From positions 1 through 16,841 of the forward strand of contig CAYJLB010000048.1 of the NCBI GenBank assembly GCA_964370845.1: DNA of 16,841 bases. Direction: 5' to 3'. Source of the stretch: CAYJLB01 sp964370845 (GTDB lineage: Bacteria > Bacillota > Clostridia > Oscillospirales > Ruminococcaceae). The position numbers were made by a program, and so were the translations under genes. Of this stretch, positions 5,848-12,947 are shown in pieces; position 1 is the first letter of the stretch, and the number at the start of each line of letters is the position of its first letter. The notes beneath the pieces are model-generated. The model did no database searches. It was not told the origin of the DNA and saw only the letters and a program-made list of their open reading frames with translations.

Positions 5848-7578
5848 TTTTTTACCCCCTTCAATAGCTTTCACAGGGCATAAACCTTCACAAATTCCGC
5901 AACCTGTACACTGTGTAACATCAATTTTAGCTTTTTTATCTTCCATTGAAATAGCTGGACAACCAACTTTCAAGCACTTCTTACAACCAATACATTTTTC
6001 ACCGCAAATATTTAACGCTGGCTCATGTTTAACAGTTTTAAGCAGTACACAAGGACGTCTTGCAATGATTACAGATGGTGCGTCTGCCGCTAATTCTTCT
6101 TTTATAACTTTTTCAGTTTCCACTAAATTATAAGGGTCACAAGTTACAACTCTGTCAATTCCAACAGCTTTACATAGTTTTTCTAGATCAATTTTTGCCG
6201 CTGGGTCACCCTTTAGAGTAAACCCTGTAGTTGGGTTGTGTTGATGCCCTGTCATACCTGTAATTGAGTTATCTAAAATAATTACAGTTGAATTTGTTGA
6301 GTTATAAGCAATATTAATAAGTCCTGTAACACCTGAATGCATAAATGTGGAGTCACCAATTACAGCTACCCATTTTTTCTCGTTTTCTGGGTCAGCTTTG
6401 TTAATTCCGTGTAGTCCTGAAATTGAACAACCCATACAAACTGTTGTATCCATTGAGTTAAGTGGAGCAACTCCGCCTAAAGTGTAACAGCCTATATCGC
6501 CACTTACTCTAATGTCATTTTTCGCTAAAACATAGAATAAACCTCTATGCGGACAACCAGCACACATTACTGGTGGACGTGGAGGAACTACTTCACCAAA
6601 AGTTTTTGTTTCAACTTTTTTACCTAAGATTTTTTCAGCAATAATTGATTGTGAATATTCGCCAATTACTGAAAAAACATCTTTTCCGATTACATTTATT
6701 CCGTTTTTGCGGCAATGTGTTTCTGTAATATCATCAAGTTCTTCTAAAACATAAACAGTTTCACATTCTTTCGCAAAGTCTTTGATTATTTCAAGTGGCA
6801 ATGGATAAACCATACCAAGTTTTAAGTAACTCGCATTTTCTCCTAAAGCTTCTCTTGCATATTGATAAGCAGGACCATTTGCAATTACACCGATTTTTTT
6901 GTCGAAATATTCAACAGTGTTGAATTCGCACTTTTCAGCATATTCAGCCAGTTTTGCTGTTCTTTCTTCAACCATAACATGTTTTGGACGAGCGAAAGCT
7001 GGCATCATTACATTTTTAGCGATGTTTTTTACATAAGGCTTAACTCCAACTTCTTCCCGCTCTCTTGTGTCAACAATACTTTGTGAGTGAGAAATTCTAG
7101 TTGATAATCTTACTATAACAGGAGTGTCGAATTCTTCTGATATTTCAAAAGCAAGTCTTGTAAACTCCTTACATTCTTGTGAATTAGTTGGCTCAAGCAT
7201 TGGAATTTTTGCTCCCATAGCGTAATGGCGAGAGTCTTGTTCGTTTTGTGAGGAGTGCATACCTGAGTCGTCGGCAACAGCTAACACCATACCGCCATTT
7301 ACTCCGATATAAGAATATGTAAAAACAGGGTCAGCAGCAACGTTTAAACCAACGTGTTTCATTGCTGTAAAACTTCTTGCACCAGCAATTGAAGCACCAA
7401 CAGCAACTTCACAAGCTACTTTTTCATTTGGTGCCCATTCAGACTTAATTTCTTCATATTTTGCAACACATTCAGTGATTTCGGTACTTGGAGTACCTGG
7501 ATAACTTGAAACAACGGTAACTCCAGCCTCATAAAGACCTCTTGCTACAGCGTCATTTCCTAACATTAATTTTTTCAT
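5842..7578 (-). CDS. iorA: Indolepyruvate ferredoxin oxidoreductase, alpha subunit
   Basis: A 578-residue protein, normal length for IorA. Domain order: N-terminal pyruvate-oxidoreductase domain (GNDAVARGLYEAGVTVVSSYPGTPSTEI), then a middle domain. The thiamine-diphosphate domain follows, with CAGCPHRG, GDIGCYTLG, VCMGCSISG and GDSTFMHSG, the last giving the Mg/TPP-binding GDS. At the C-terminus are two [4Fe-4S] clusters, with Cys529/532/535/540 and Cys557/560/563/567. With IorB it converts aryl-2-oxoacids and CoA to arylacetyl-CoA, CO2 and reduced ferredoxin. The start ATG has AGAAAGGA ten bases upstream. Neighbours are a GNAT gene and paaK upstream and iorB downstream, so the cluster handles aromatic amino-acid fermentation or the reverse, synthesis from arylacetates. 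All cofactor residues I can check are present. Confidence 0.97.
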   Translation of the reverse strand: MKKLMLGNDAVARGLYEAGVTVVSSYPGTPSTEITECVAKYEEIKSEWAPNEKVACEVAVGASIAGARSFTAMKHVGLNVAADPVFTYSYIGVNGGMVLAVADDSGMHSSQNEQDSRHYAMGAKIPMLEPTNSQECKEFTRLAFEISEEFDTPVIVRLSTRISHSQSIVDTREREEVGVKPYVKNIAKNVMMPAFARPKHVMVEERTAKLAEYAEKCEFNTVEYFDKKIGVIANGPAYQYAREALGENASYLKLGMVYPLPLEIIKDFAKECETVYVLEELDDITETHCRKNGINVIGKDVFSVIGEYSQSIIAEKILGKKVETKTFGEVVPPRPPVMCAGCPHRGLFYVLAKNDIRVSGDIGCYTLGGVAPLNSMDTTVCMGCSISGLHGINKADPENEKKWVAVIGDSTFMHSGVTGLINIAYNSTNSTVIILDNSITGMTGHQHNPTTGFTLKGDPAAKIDLEKLCKAVGIDRVVTCDPYNLVETEKVIKEELAADAPSVIIARRPCVLLKTVKHEPALNICGEKCIGCKKCLKVGCPAISMEDKKAKIDVTQCTGCGICEGLCPVKAIEGGKKV

Positions 7579-7603
7579 TTCTAAAAATCCTTTCTAGTGG
7601 ATA

Positions 7604-7634
7604 AATTTATATTATTGTCAATTTAATATAAATT
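7604..7634. repeat. AT-only inverted repeat between GNAT and iorA genes
   Basis: Eleven-bp perfect arms, AATTTATATTA (7604-7614) and its complement (7624-7634), with a nine-base loop. It covers the last codons of the GNAT gene and the gap before iorA. With no G-C pair and no T-run it is a weak structure. It might mark an mRNA processing site, or be a by-product of base composition. Confidence 0.45.
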
Positions 7635-8171
7635 AAATTCTAATTGACAATCTTTTGGTTCGTGGTTGTAAATTCCCTCATTAATCTCTTTAGCAAAAGT
7701 ACAACCTGTTTTTCTATAAAAACCTTGAGTTTCAATAGATGGATGAGAGCCTATATAAAGTTTTTTTCCATTTAATTTTCGTGCTTCTTCGCAAATGCTT
7801 TCAAAAACTTTAACTCCGATACCTTGAAAACGATAAGGTTTTGAAACGTGCAACATAGAAAGACTTAAATATTCGTTTTGTGACCCAAACAAGCCGTCAT
7901 AAAGAACAGCAAAAGCGACAACCTCATTAAGATGTTTAGCTATTACCACTCTGCCATTAGAGTGAATACACTCTCTAAAACTATTAACTATTTGAATTTT
8001 TCGCTCATTATCCCAGTCATCAATAAAATCCACATCTTTAATTTCCCAAGTCTTTGAATTTTCATCAAAGACATAAGCTTTTTTCGTTTCTTGATAGCGA
8101 ATATAGTTTTCCAGTAAATTATCATCACATTCATTTTCAGATAATAATTTGATTGAAATTTTAGTATCCAT
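7623..8171 (-). CDS. GNAT-family N-acetyltransferase
   Basis: A 182-residue protein with the GNAT acyl-CoA-binding core: the strand LSLSMLHVSKPYRFQGIGVKVFE holds the Q/R-x-x-G-x-G/A pattern (RFQGIG), and GFYRKTGCTF matches the C-terminal motif B region of the family. The acyl donor is normally acetyl-CoA; the acceptor is unknown. It lies between the second-copy paaK (54-base gap) and iorA (44-base gap) on the same strand, so it is almost certainly co-transcribed with enzymes that make arylacetyl-CoA. Use of that compound as acyl donor is an attractive guess only. The ribosome site AAGGA is 13 bases before the ATG, rather long. It might instead be an unrelated resistance or housekeeping acetyltransferase. 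Confidence 0.88.
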   Translation of the reverse strand: MDTKISIKLLSENECDDNLLENYIRYQETKKAYVFDENSKTWEIKDVDFIDDWDNERKIQIVNSFRECIHSNGRVVIAKHLNEVVAFAVLYDGLFGSQNEYLSLSMLHVSKPYRFQGIGVKVFESICEEARKLNGKKLYIGSHPSIETQGFYRKTGCTFAKEINEGIYNHEPKDCQLEFNLY

Positions 8172-8194
8172 AATTTCTAATTATTCCTTAAAAT

Positions 8195-8264
8195 ATAAAT
8201 CCTTTTAGCCTTGCCGAGGCAACGATTAAGAGTTTCTTAAATCATAAATCCTTTTAGCCTTGCC
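8195..8264. repeat. 21-base direct repeat: paaK 3' end and its duplicate downstream
   Basis: A 21-base string occurs exactly at 8195-8215 and 8244-8264, 49 bases apart. The second copy encodes GKAKRIY at the C-terminus of the second-copy PaaK, including the catalytic-lysine region. The first copy is non-coding, between that gene's stop and the GNAT start. Similarity continues more weakly on both sides, so this looks like the scar of a tandem duplication or of a lost paaK copy. Confidence 0.8.
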
Positions 8265-9521
8265 TTGGAATCGTTCTAATGATTTATGTTCAACCAAAGA
8301 AACTTTTGTATCAATTCCAAGAACAGTTTTAAGTGAGGAACGAATACTATATTGTAAGTTTTCAAGTGCACCATAATTATCAAGTAAACTTCCGTCGGAA
8401 AGTTCAACTCTTACTTCAAGTGCATCAGAGAAACCTTCTCTTGTAACTACTAATTGATAGTGAGGAGCAATTTTTTCAAAGCCCATAAGTACACTTTCAA
8501 TTTGTGATGGGAATACATTAACACCACGAATTTTAAGCATATCATCACTTCTACCCATAATTTTAGCCATACGAACGTGAGTTCTTCCACATTCACATGT
8601 GTCATAATTAAGGTTTGTAATGTCTTTTGTGCGGTAACGTAGCATCGGAATACCCTCTTTTGTAAGAGTTGTAATAACAAGCTCACCAGTGTCACCTTTT
8701 GGCAATACTTCAAGAGTGTTTGAGTTGATAACTTCCGCATAAAAATGGTCTTCGTTAATATGCATACCACAACGAAGCTCACATTCACCAGAAACACCAG
8801 GTCCCATTAACTCACTCATTCCGTAGTTGTCCGTTGCAAAAATGTTAAGAGTGCTTTCGATTTGATTTCTCATTTCGTATGTACAACCCTCAGAGCCAAA
8901 TAGTCCAAGTCTTAATTTAAGTTTATCTAAAACACCTTTTTCTCTTGCAACTTCACCAATATATTGTGCATAAGAAGGTGTTGAAACAAGGGCAGTAGTT
9001 CCAAAATCTTCCATAAGCATAATTTGTTTGTCAGTATTTCCGCTTGAAGTAGGAATAATTGTTGCGCCTATTCTTTCAAGCCCATAGTGTAAGCCTAATG
9101 CACCTGTGAAAAGTCCATATCCAAAGGCAATTTGTACAATATCTTCATCAGAAGCTCCTGCTGCAACACAAAGTCTTGCCATACAGTCGCTCCAAATATC
9201 CAAATCTCTTTGTGTGTAGCCAACAACGGTAGGTTTTCCAGTTGTACCCGAAGAAGCATGAATTCTCACAATTTTTTTCATAGGTTGACCAAAAAGTCCA
9301 AAGGGATAAGTATCGCGAATATCCTCTTTAGTTGTATATGGAATATGCTCAATATCGGACAAAACTTTGATTTTATCCGCAGTAACTCCCGCCTGCGCAA
9401 GACGTTTATTGTAAAACGGAATGTTGTCGGAACAATATTGTACAAGCCATTTTAATCGTTCCAGTTGTAATTCCTCAATTTTATTTCGGGGCATAGTTTC
9501 AATATCTTTTTGATAAAACAT
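8226..9521 (-). CDS. paaK: Phenylacetate-CoA ligase (arylacetate-CoA ligase), copy 2
   Basis: A 431-residue PaaK-family AMP-forming ligase, paralogous to the gene at 1359-2666 over its whole length. It has the canonical phosphate loop HASSGTTGKPTVVGYT, the adenylate segment YGMSELMGPG, GMHINEDHF, the CECGRT segment, GRSDDMLKIRGVNVFPSQIE and the catalytic lysine in FQGKAKRIYD. It joins arylacetate to CoA, or in reverse releases arylacetate. The ATG has AAGGAG at a normal distance. It leads the run that continues into GNAT, iorA and iorB, and two candidate promoters lie upstream. The two copies differ around the aryl pocket region (AFGYGLFTGALGLHYGLERIG here, SYGYGLFTGGLGLHYGAEKVG in copy 1), so different aryl substrates are possible. 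Confidence 0.94.
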   Translation of the reverse strand: MFYQKDIETMPRNKIEELQLERLKWLVQYCSDNIPFYNKRLAQAGVTADKIKVLSDIEHIPYTTKEDIRDTYPFGLFGQPMKKIVRIHASSGTTGKPTVVGYTQRDLDIWSDCMARLCVAAGASDEDIVQIAFGYGLFTGALGLHYGLERIGATIIPTSSGNTDKQIMLMEDFGTTALVSTPSYAQYIGEVAREKGVLDKLKLRLGLFGSEGCTYEMRNQIESTLNIFATDNYGMSELMGPGVSGECELRCGMHINEDHFYAEVINSNTLEVLPKGDTGELVITTLTKEGIPMLRYRTKDITNLNYDTCECGRTHVRMAKIMGRSDDMLKIRGVNVFPSQIESVLMGFEKIAPHYQLVVTREGFSDALEVRVELSDGSLLDNYGALENLQYSIRSSLKTVLGIDTKVSLVEHKSLERFQGKAKRIYDLRNS

Positions 9522-9595
9522 AATATTCTCCTTATAAAAATTATTTTTAATAGTTTTTAATAAATTGTTAAAATAAAAATTAAGAATATGAATTA

Positions 9596-9624
9596 ATTAT
9601 ACTATTTTTTTCACCCTATTACAA
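9596..9624 (-). promoter_or_regulatory. Candidate proximal promoter of the paaK-GNAT-iorAB run
   Basis: On the minus strand, TTGTAA (9624-9619) and a perfect TATAAT (9601-9596) stand 17 bases apart. The predicted start would leave a leader of about 65-70 bases before the paaK ATG. An eight-bp inverted repeat (ATACTATT 9599-9606 with AATAGTAT 9623-9630) brackets the promoter, placing its arms on the -10 and -35, a plausible operator position. Confidence 0.5.
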
Positions 9625-9669
9625 TAGTATTTTATAAAATTTTTACAAAACCACTGTAATTTTAGGTGA
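9611..9669. repeat. Two inverted copies of a TGTAAT...AGG(G)TGA element
   Basis: On the plus strand 9655-9669 reads TGTAATTTTAGGTGA. On the minus strand 9623-9611 reads TGTAATAGGGTGA. The two are in opposite orientation, with outer ends 59 bases apart. One overlaps the -35 of the proximal paaK promoter. They could be paired binding sites for a regulator, or could fold in the leader made from the distal promoter. Confidence 0.4.
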
Positions 9670-9764
9670 TAATTTAATTAATTAATATTTTATTAATACA
9701 ATTTTAACTAATCTGTCTTAAAACTTTAATGCTTTTAATTGGTAAAGCAAAATTGACTATATAT

Positions 9765-9792
9765 ATTATAACATTTAAGAAAAGTTTGTCAA
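9765..9792 (-). promoter_or_regulatory. Candidate distal promoter of the paaK-GNAT-iorAB run
   Basis: Perfect consensus hexamers on the minus strand, TTGACA (9792-9787) and TATAAT (9770-9765), with 16-base spacing. It points to paaK copy 2 and would give a leader of about 235 bases, passing through the proximal promoter and the inverted elements. The match is better than that of the proximal promoter, apart from the slightly short spacing. Confidence 0.6.
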
Positions 9793-9851
9793 GGATTTTA
9801 TATATATTATAAAAAATTGCATTAAAAATTACATTTAATTGTAAAAAATCG

Positions 9852-9880
9852 TTGCCAAAAAGGGCATACTATGATATAAT
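9852..9880 (+). promoter_or_regulatory. Promoter of the DUF951-prfA-ywlC-coaE run
   Basis: TTGCCA (9852-9857), 17 bases, then TATAAT (9875-9880), with TG one base before the -10 (TGATATAAT, an extended -10). The start would be near 9887, giving a leader of about 40 bases before the TTG start of the DUF951 gene. It is the only clear forward promoter before the housekeeping run that ends at 14984. Confidence 0.8.
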
Positions 9881-9924
9881 TATTTATTGAAATAAGTTCG
9901 TTTTTTAAGTTGAGGTGAAGTGTT

Positions 9925-10110
9925 TTGGATATTAATAAAGGTGATAAACTTGTTATGAAAAAAGTACACCCTTGTGGTGGAAATGAAATGCTTGTACTTC
10001 GCTCGGGTATGGATTTTAAATTAAGATGCACGAAATGTAACCATGAAGTTATGGTTGCTAGAGTTAAGGTGGAAAAAAATGTAAAAAATATTATTCGTGA
10101 TGAAGAATAA
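9925..10110 (+). CDS. DUF951 family small zinc-ribbon-like protein
   Basis: A 61-residue protein that matches DUF951 over its full length: a GD-x-V/L-x-x-K-K start, KKVHPCGGNEMLVLRSGMDFKLRC, then CTKCNHEVMVARVKVEKNVK. Cys17, Cys35 and Cys38, with His15 or His40 nearby, could form a small metal site. Function is unknown; the family is common in Bacillota and usually lies among translation or replication genes. The start is TTG at 9925, supported by GAGGTG seven bases upstream. No ATG occurs before the conserved part. It is the first gene after a strong promoter and is followed 57 bases later by prfA, so co-expression with translation genes is likely. Confidence 0.9.
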   Translation: MDINKGDKLVMKKVHPCGGNEMLVLRSGMDFKLRCTKCNHEVMVARVKVEKNVKNIIRDEE

Positions 10111-10167
10111 TAAGTTCTTTATCTTAAATATTTTGAGTTATAATTTACAAAAAGGATTGATTATTAT

Positions 10168-11241
10168 ATGTTTGAAAAATTAGTTTTATTAGATGAGCGT
10201 TTTGAAGAAATAAACGAATTGCTCACAAACCCTGACGTTATTAATGATAATGAACAGTACAAATCTTTGATGAAAGAGTATAAAAACATCTCTCCAATCG
10301 TGGAGAAATTTAGAGAGTATAAGGGCGCTAAAGAGGCTTTTGATGAAGCGAAAGAACTTCTTGACGGTGGCGGTCTCGATAAAGATTTTAAGGAAATGGT
10401 TCAACTTGAATATGACGAAACTAAGGAAAAAATTGAAGTTTATTCCGAAGAATTGAAGATTTTGCTACTTCCTAAAGACCCTAATGATGATAGAAACGTT
10501 ATCATTGAAATCCGCGGCGGTGCAGGTGGGGAAGAAGCTTCTCTTTTTGCAAATAGCCTTTATAGAATGTACACAATGTATTCGGAAAGCAAGGGTTGGA
10601 AAATTGAAACTCTTAATGCAAATGAAACTGAACTTGGGGGATTAAAAGAAGTTTCTTTCAGCGTTAGTGGTGATGGTGCTTATTCAAGGTTTAAGTATGA
10701 AAGCGGTGTTCATCGTGTTCAACGTGTTCCTGAAACTGAATCCCAAGGACGTGTGCATACTTCAACTGTTACTGTTGCTGTACTTCCTGAAGCTGAGGAA
10801 GTTGAGGTTGATATTAACCCTACTGACTTGAAAATTGACGTATTTAGAGCTAGTGGAGCGGGCGGACAACACGTTAATAAAACTGAATCTGCTGTTCGTA
10901 TCACTTATTTACCTATGAATGTTGTTGTTGAGTGTCAAGATGAAAGAAGTCAGTTTAAAAACAAAGATAAAGCTATGAAGATTTTGCGTTCTCGTATCCT
11001 TGAAGATGTACAAAGAAAGCAAGATAATGAAATTGCTTCACAAAGAAAATCTCAAGTTGGAACAGGGGATAGAAGTGAGAGGATTAGAACTTACAACTAC
11101 CCTGAAAGCCGTGTGAGTGAGCATAGAATTGGCTTGACTTTATATAAATTAGACAGCATTTTAAACGGGAATTTAGATGAAATTGTTGATGCACTGGCTA
11201 CTGCTGACCAAGCTGCTAAACTTTCATCAAATGAAGGATAA
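10168..11241 (+). CDS. prfA: Peptide chain release factor 1
   Basis: A 357-residue class I release factor. The stop-codon recognition tripeptide is Pro188-Glu-Thr190, the P-x-T type that marks RF1 (UAA/UAG) rather than the SPF of RF2. The peptidyl-tRNA hydrolysis motif is GGQ at 232-234 within RASGAGGQHVNKTESAVR. The C-terminal SERIRTYNYPESRVSEHRIGLTL segment is also typical. The ATG has AAAGGA 11 bases upstream. Length is normal. The methyltransferase gene prmC, often next to prfA, is not in the window; the next gene is ywlC. No frameshift site is present, as expected since that device belongs to RF2 genes. Confidence 0.97.
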   Translation: MFEKLVLLDERFEEINELLTNPDVINDNEQYKSLMKEYKNISPIVEKFREYKGAKEAFDEAKELLDGGGLDKDFKEMVQLEYDETKEKIEVYSEELKILLLPKDPNDDRNVIIEIRGGAGGEEASLFANSLYRMYTMYSESKGWKIETLNANETELGGLKEVSFSVSGDGAYSRFKYESGVHRVQRVPETESQGRVHTSTVTVAVLPEAEEVEVDINPTDLKIDVFRASGAGGQHVNKTESAVRITYLPMNVVVECQDERSQFKNKDKAMKILRSRILEDVQRKQDNEIASQRKSQVGTGDRSERIRTYNYPESRVSEHRIGLTLYKLDSILNGNLDEIVDALATADQAAKLSSNEG

Positions 11242-11265
11242 AATCCAAAATTAGGAATTGATTTA

Positions 11266-12288
11266 ATGCAAAAATTTGATACAATGCTATTAGAAAATAG
11301 CGAAGAAAATATTGATTACTGTGCCGATTTGATAAAAAAAGGCGAAGTTGTTGGAATTCCTACTGAAACAGTTTATGGACTTGCGGGGAGCGCCCTTTGT
11401 GAAGATGCTATTGATAAAATTTTCTCTGCAAAAGGTCGCCCGCAGGATAATCCTTTGATTGTGCATATTGGACAATTGTCCCAAGTTGAACAGCTCGCAC
11501 AAAACATTCCTAAGCTTTTTTATGAATTGGCGGAGGAATTTTGGCCAGGGCCTCTTACTATGATTGTGGAGAAAAAAGATATAATTCCAAATAAAACTAG
11601 CGGTGGGCTTAGCTCTGTAGGGCTTAGAATGCCTTATCACCCTGTTGCATTGGAGATAATTCGACGCTCTGGATTTCCTGTTGCTGCTCCTTCTGGAAAT
11701 GTTTCTGGTGCTCCTAGTCCTACTACTGCAAGAGATATGTTTGAGGATATGCAAGGGAAAATTCCCGCTGTGATTGACGGTGGGTTTTGTAATATTGGTA
11801 TAGAATCTACAGTTATTTCTTTTGAAAAAGACGGGGTTAGACTGCTTAGACCTGGACTTGTTTCTGCGGAAGATTTAGCGGAATTTACTACAGTTTATAT
11901 TGACAACGGTGTGGAGCAAAAGCTTTCACATAATGAAAAAACTATTTCCCCAGGAATGAAGTATAAACATTACTCACCAAAGGCGAAAATAATTATTTTT
12001 GACGGAACTTGTGAGGAAATGTGTAATTATATTTCTGAAAAAAATGACGAAAACGCTTATGCTGTAATAGCAAATAGCGATGAAAGTAAAGTTTTAAAGG
12101 GACAAAAATTTTTGACTTTTGGGGATAGTTTAGAGGAACAAGCGAAGAATTTATTTTTTACTTTAAGGGAACTTGACAGGCTTTCTGCGAGCAAGGGGTA
12201 TTTTTTACTTCCAAACAAAAGCGGTGTTGGGTTGGCACTTTTTAATAGGCTTATTAGAGCGGCTGGATTTAAAGTCGTGAAGTTATAA
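11266..12288 (+). CDS. ywlC: L-threonylcarbamoyladenylate synthase, Sua5/YwlC long form
   Basis: A 340-residue protein that makes threonylcarbamoyl-AMP from threonine, bicarbonate and ATP, the first step in t6A formation at position 37 of ANN-decoding tRNAs. The N-terminal YrdC domain (about 1-205) carries PTETVYGLAG (32-41), KGRP (56-59) and PSGNVSGAPSPT with Ser143-Gly-Asn145. The C-terminal Sua5 domain begins around SPGMKYKHYSPKAKI, which separates the long form from short TsaC. AGGA lies nine bases before the ATG, and the gene starts 24 bases after prfA, so they form one operon. It links naturally with the translation genes upstream. Confidence 0.96.
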   Translation: MQKFDTMLLENSEENIDYCADLIKKGEVVGIPTETVYGLAGSALCEDAIDKIFSAKGRPQDNPLIVHIGQLSQVEQLAQNIPKLFYELAEEFWPGPLTMIVEKKDIIPNKTSGGLSSVGLRMPYHPVALEIIRRSGFPVAAPSGNVSGAPSPTTARDMFEDMQGKIPAVIDGGFCNIGIESTVISFEKDGVRLLRPGLVSAEDLAEFTTVYIDNGVEQKLSHNEKTISPGMKYKHYSPKAKIIIFDGTCEEMCNYISEKNDENAYAVIANSDESKVLKGQKFLTFGDSLEEQAKNLFFTLRELDRLSASKGYFLLPNKSGVGLALFNRLIRAAGFKVVKL

Positions 12289-12315
12289 TTTTCAAGGAAA
12301 AAGGTTGGGGTATTT

Positions 12316-12930
12316 ATGTACAATAGTCTTGAAGGTATAGTTTTAATAGGACTTACGGGGCAAAGTGGCGCTGGGAAAACTACTGTTTCCAAAATTTTTG
12401 GCGAAGGTGGTTTTGCTGTAATTGATGCGGACAAAATTGCACGAAAAGTTGTTGAAGTAGGAACTCCTTGTTGTGAAAAAATAAAGGAAATTTTCCCTGA
12501 ATGCTTTGAAGATTGCATTCTTGATAGAAAAAAATTGGGTGGAATTGTTTTTAATGATAAAAATAAACTTGAACTTTTGAATAAGACAATTTTTCCATTT
12601 ATTATAACGGCCTCTTTGACTGAAATTAGAGAGTTTAAGGCTAAGGGGATAAAATATGTTCTCCTTGATGCGCCAACTTTATTTGAAAGTAAAATGGACC
12701 TTCTTTGTGACTTTGTTGTAAGTGTTGTTGCTTCTCACGAGAAGAAAATTGCTCGTATTATGGAACGGGATAACCTTACTTTGCAATCCGCAGAAAACAG
12801 AGTTTCTTCCCAAAAAAGTGAAGGGTTTTACAGAGAAAACTCCTCTTTTGTAATAGAAAATAATGAAGATATTTCTCTATTAAAGGCAAAGGTTGAAAAA
12901 ATTATTAATATTATATTTAGCGAGAATTGA
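12316..12930 (+). CDS. coaE: Dephospho-CoA kinase
   Basis: A 204-residue P-loop kinase that phosphorylates the 3'-hydroxyl of dephospho-CoA, the last step of CoA synthesis. The Walker A motif is GLTGQSGAGKTT (12-23). The substrate-binding DADKIAR follows at 37-43. The lid region contains RIMERDNLTLQSAENRVSSQKS, matching the usual R-x-x-x-R-x...R-x-x-Q pattern. The start ATG at 12316 follows a G-rich site, AAGGTTGGGG; the six residues before the first beta-strand (NSLEGI) are a slightly long lead-in. It lies 27 bases after ywlC. Its stop overlaps a possible TTG start of the next gene, so the two are closely coupled. Confidence 0.95.
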   Translation: MYNSLEGIVLIGLTGQSGAGKTTVSKIFGEGGFAVIDADKIARKVVEVGTPCCEKIKEIFPECFEDCILDRKKLGGIVFNDKNKLELLNKTIFPFIITASLTEIREFKAKGIKYVLLDAPTLFESKMDLLCDFVVSVVASHEKKIARIMERDNLTLQSAENRVSSQKSEGFYRENSSFVIENNEDISLLKAKVEKIINIIFSEN

Positions 12931-12947
12931 AAGGCGGAATTTTGAAA

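Larger units (their letters stand above)
9522..9924. other. Divergent intergenic region, 403 bases
   Basis: A very AT-rich control region between paaK copy 2 (-) and the DUF951 gene (+). I see three candidate promoters (9596-9624 minus, 9765-9792 minus, 9852-9880 plus) and a pair of inverted similar elements at 9611-9669. I see no convincing gene: the longest minus-strand reading frame near its right edge (9822-10031) is a shadow of the DUF951 gene. No T-box, riboswitch or terminator is recognised. Confidence 0.7.

Noticed and set aside
9641..9660. TyrR-like box upstream of the aryl-acid operon (TTTACA...TGTAAT)
   Set aside because: The half-sites are in the reverse order to a TyrR box and spaced seven apart, and no TyrR-type gene is in view. 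Not enough for a call.
9522..9924. T-box leader before the aryl-acid operon
   Set aside because: No conserved T-box sequence (TGG-ACC-CG) or terminator/antiterminator pair is present in either direction.
9822..10031. Minus-strand 69-codon reading frame opposite the DUF951 gene
   Set aside because: Overlaps a recognisable DUF951 gene and its promoter, with no ribosome site or family match; an antisense shadow.
12057..12518. Minus-strand 153-codon reading frame opposite ywlC and coaE
   Set aside because: Antisense to conserved motifs of both enzymes; composition is what the complementary strand would give.
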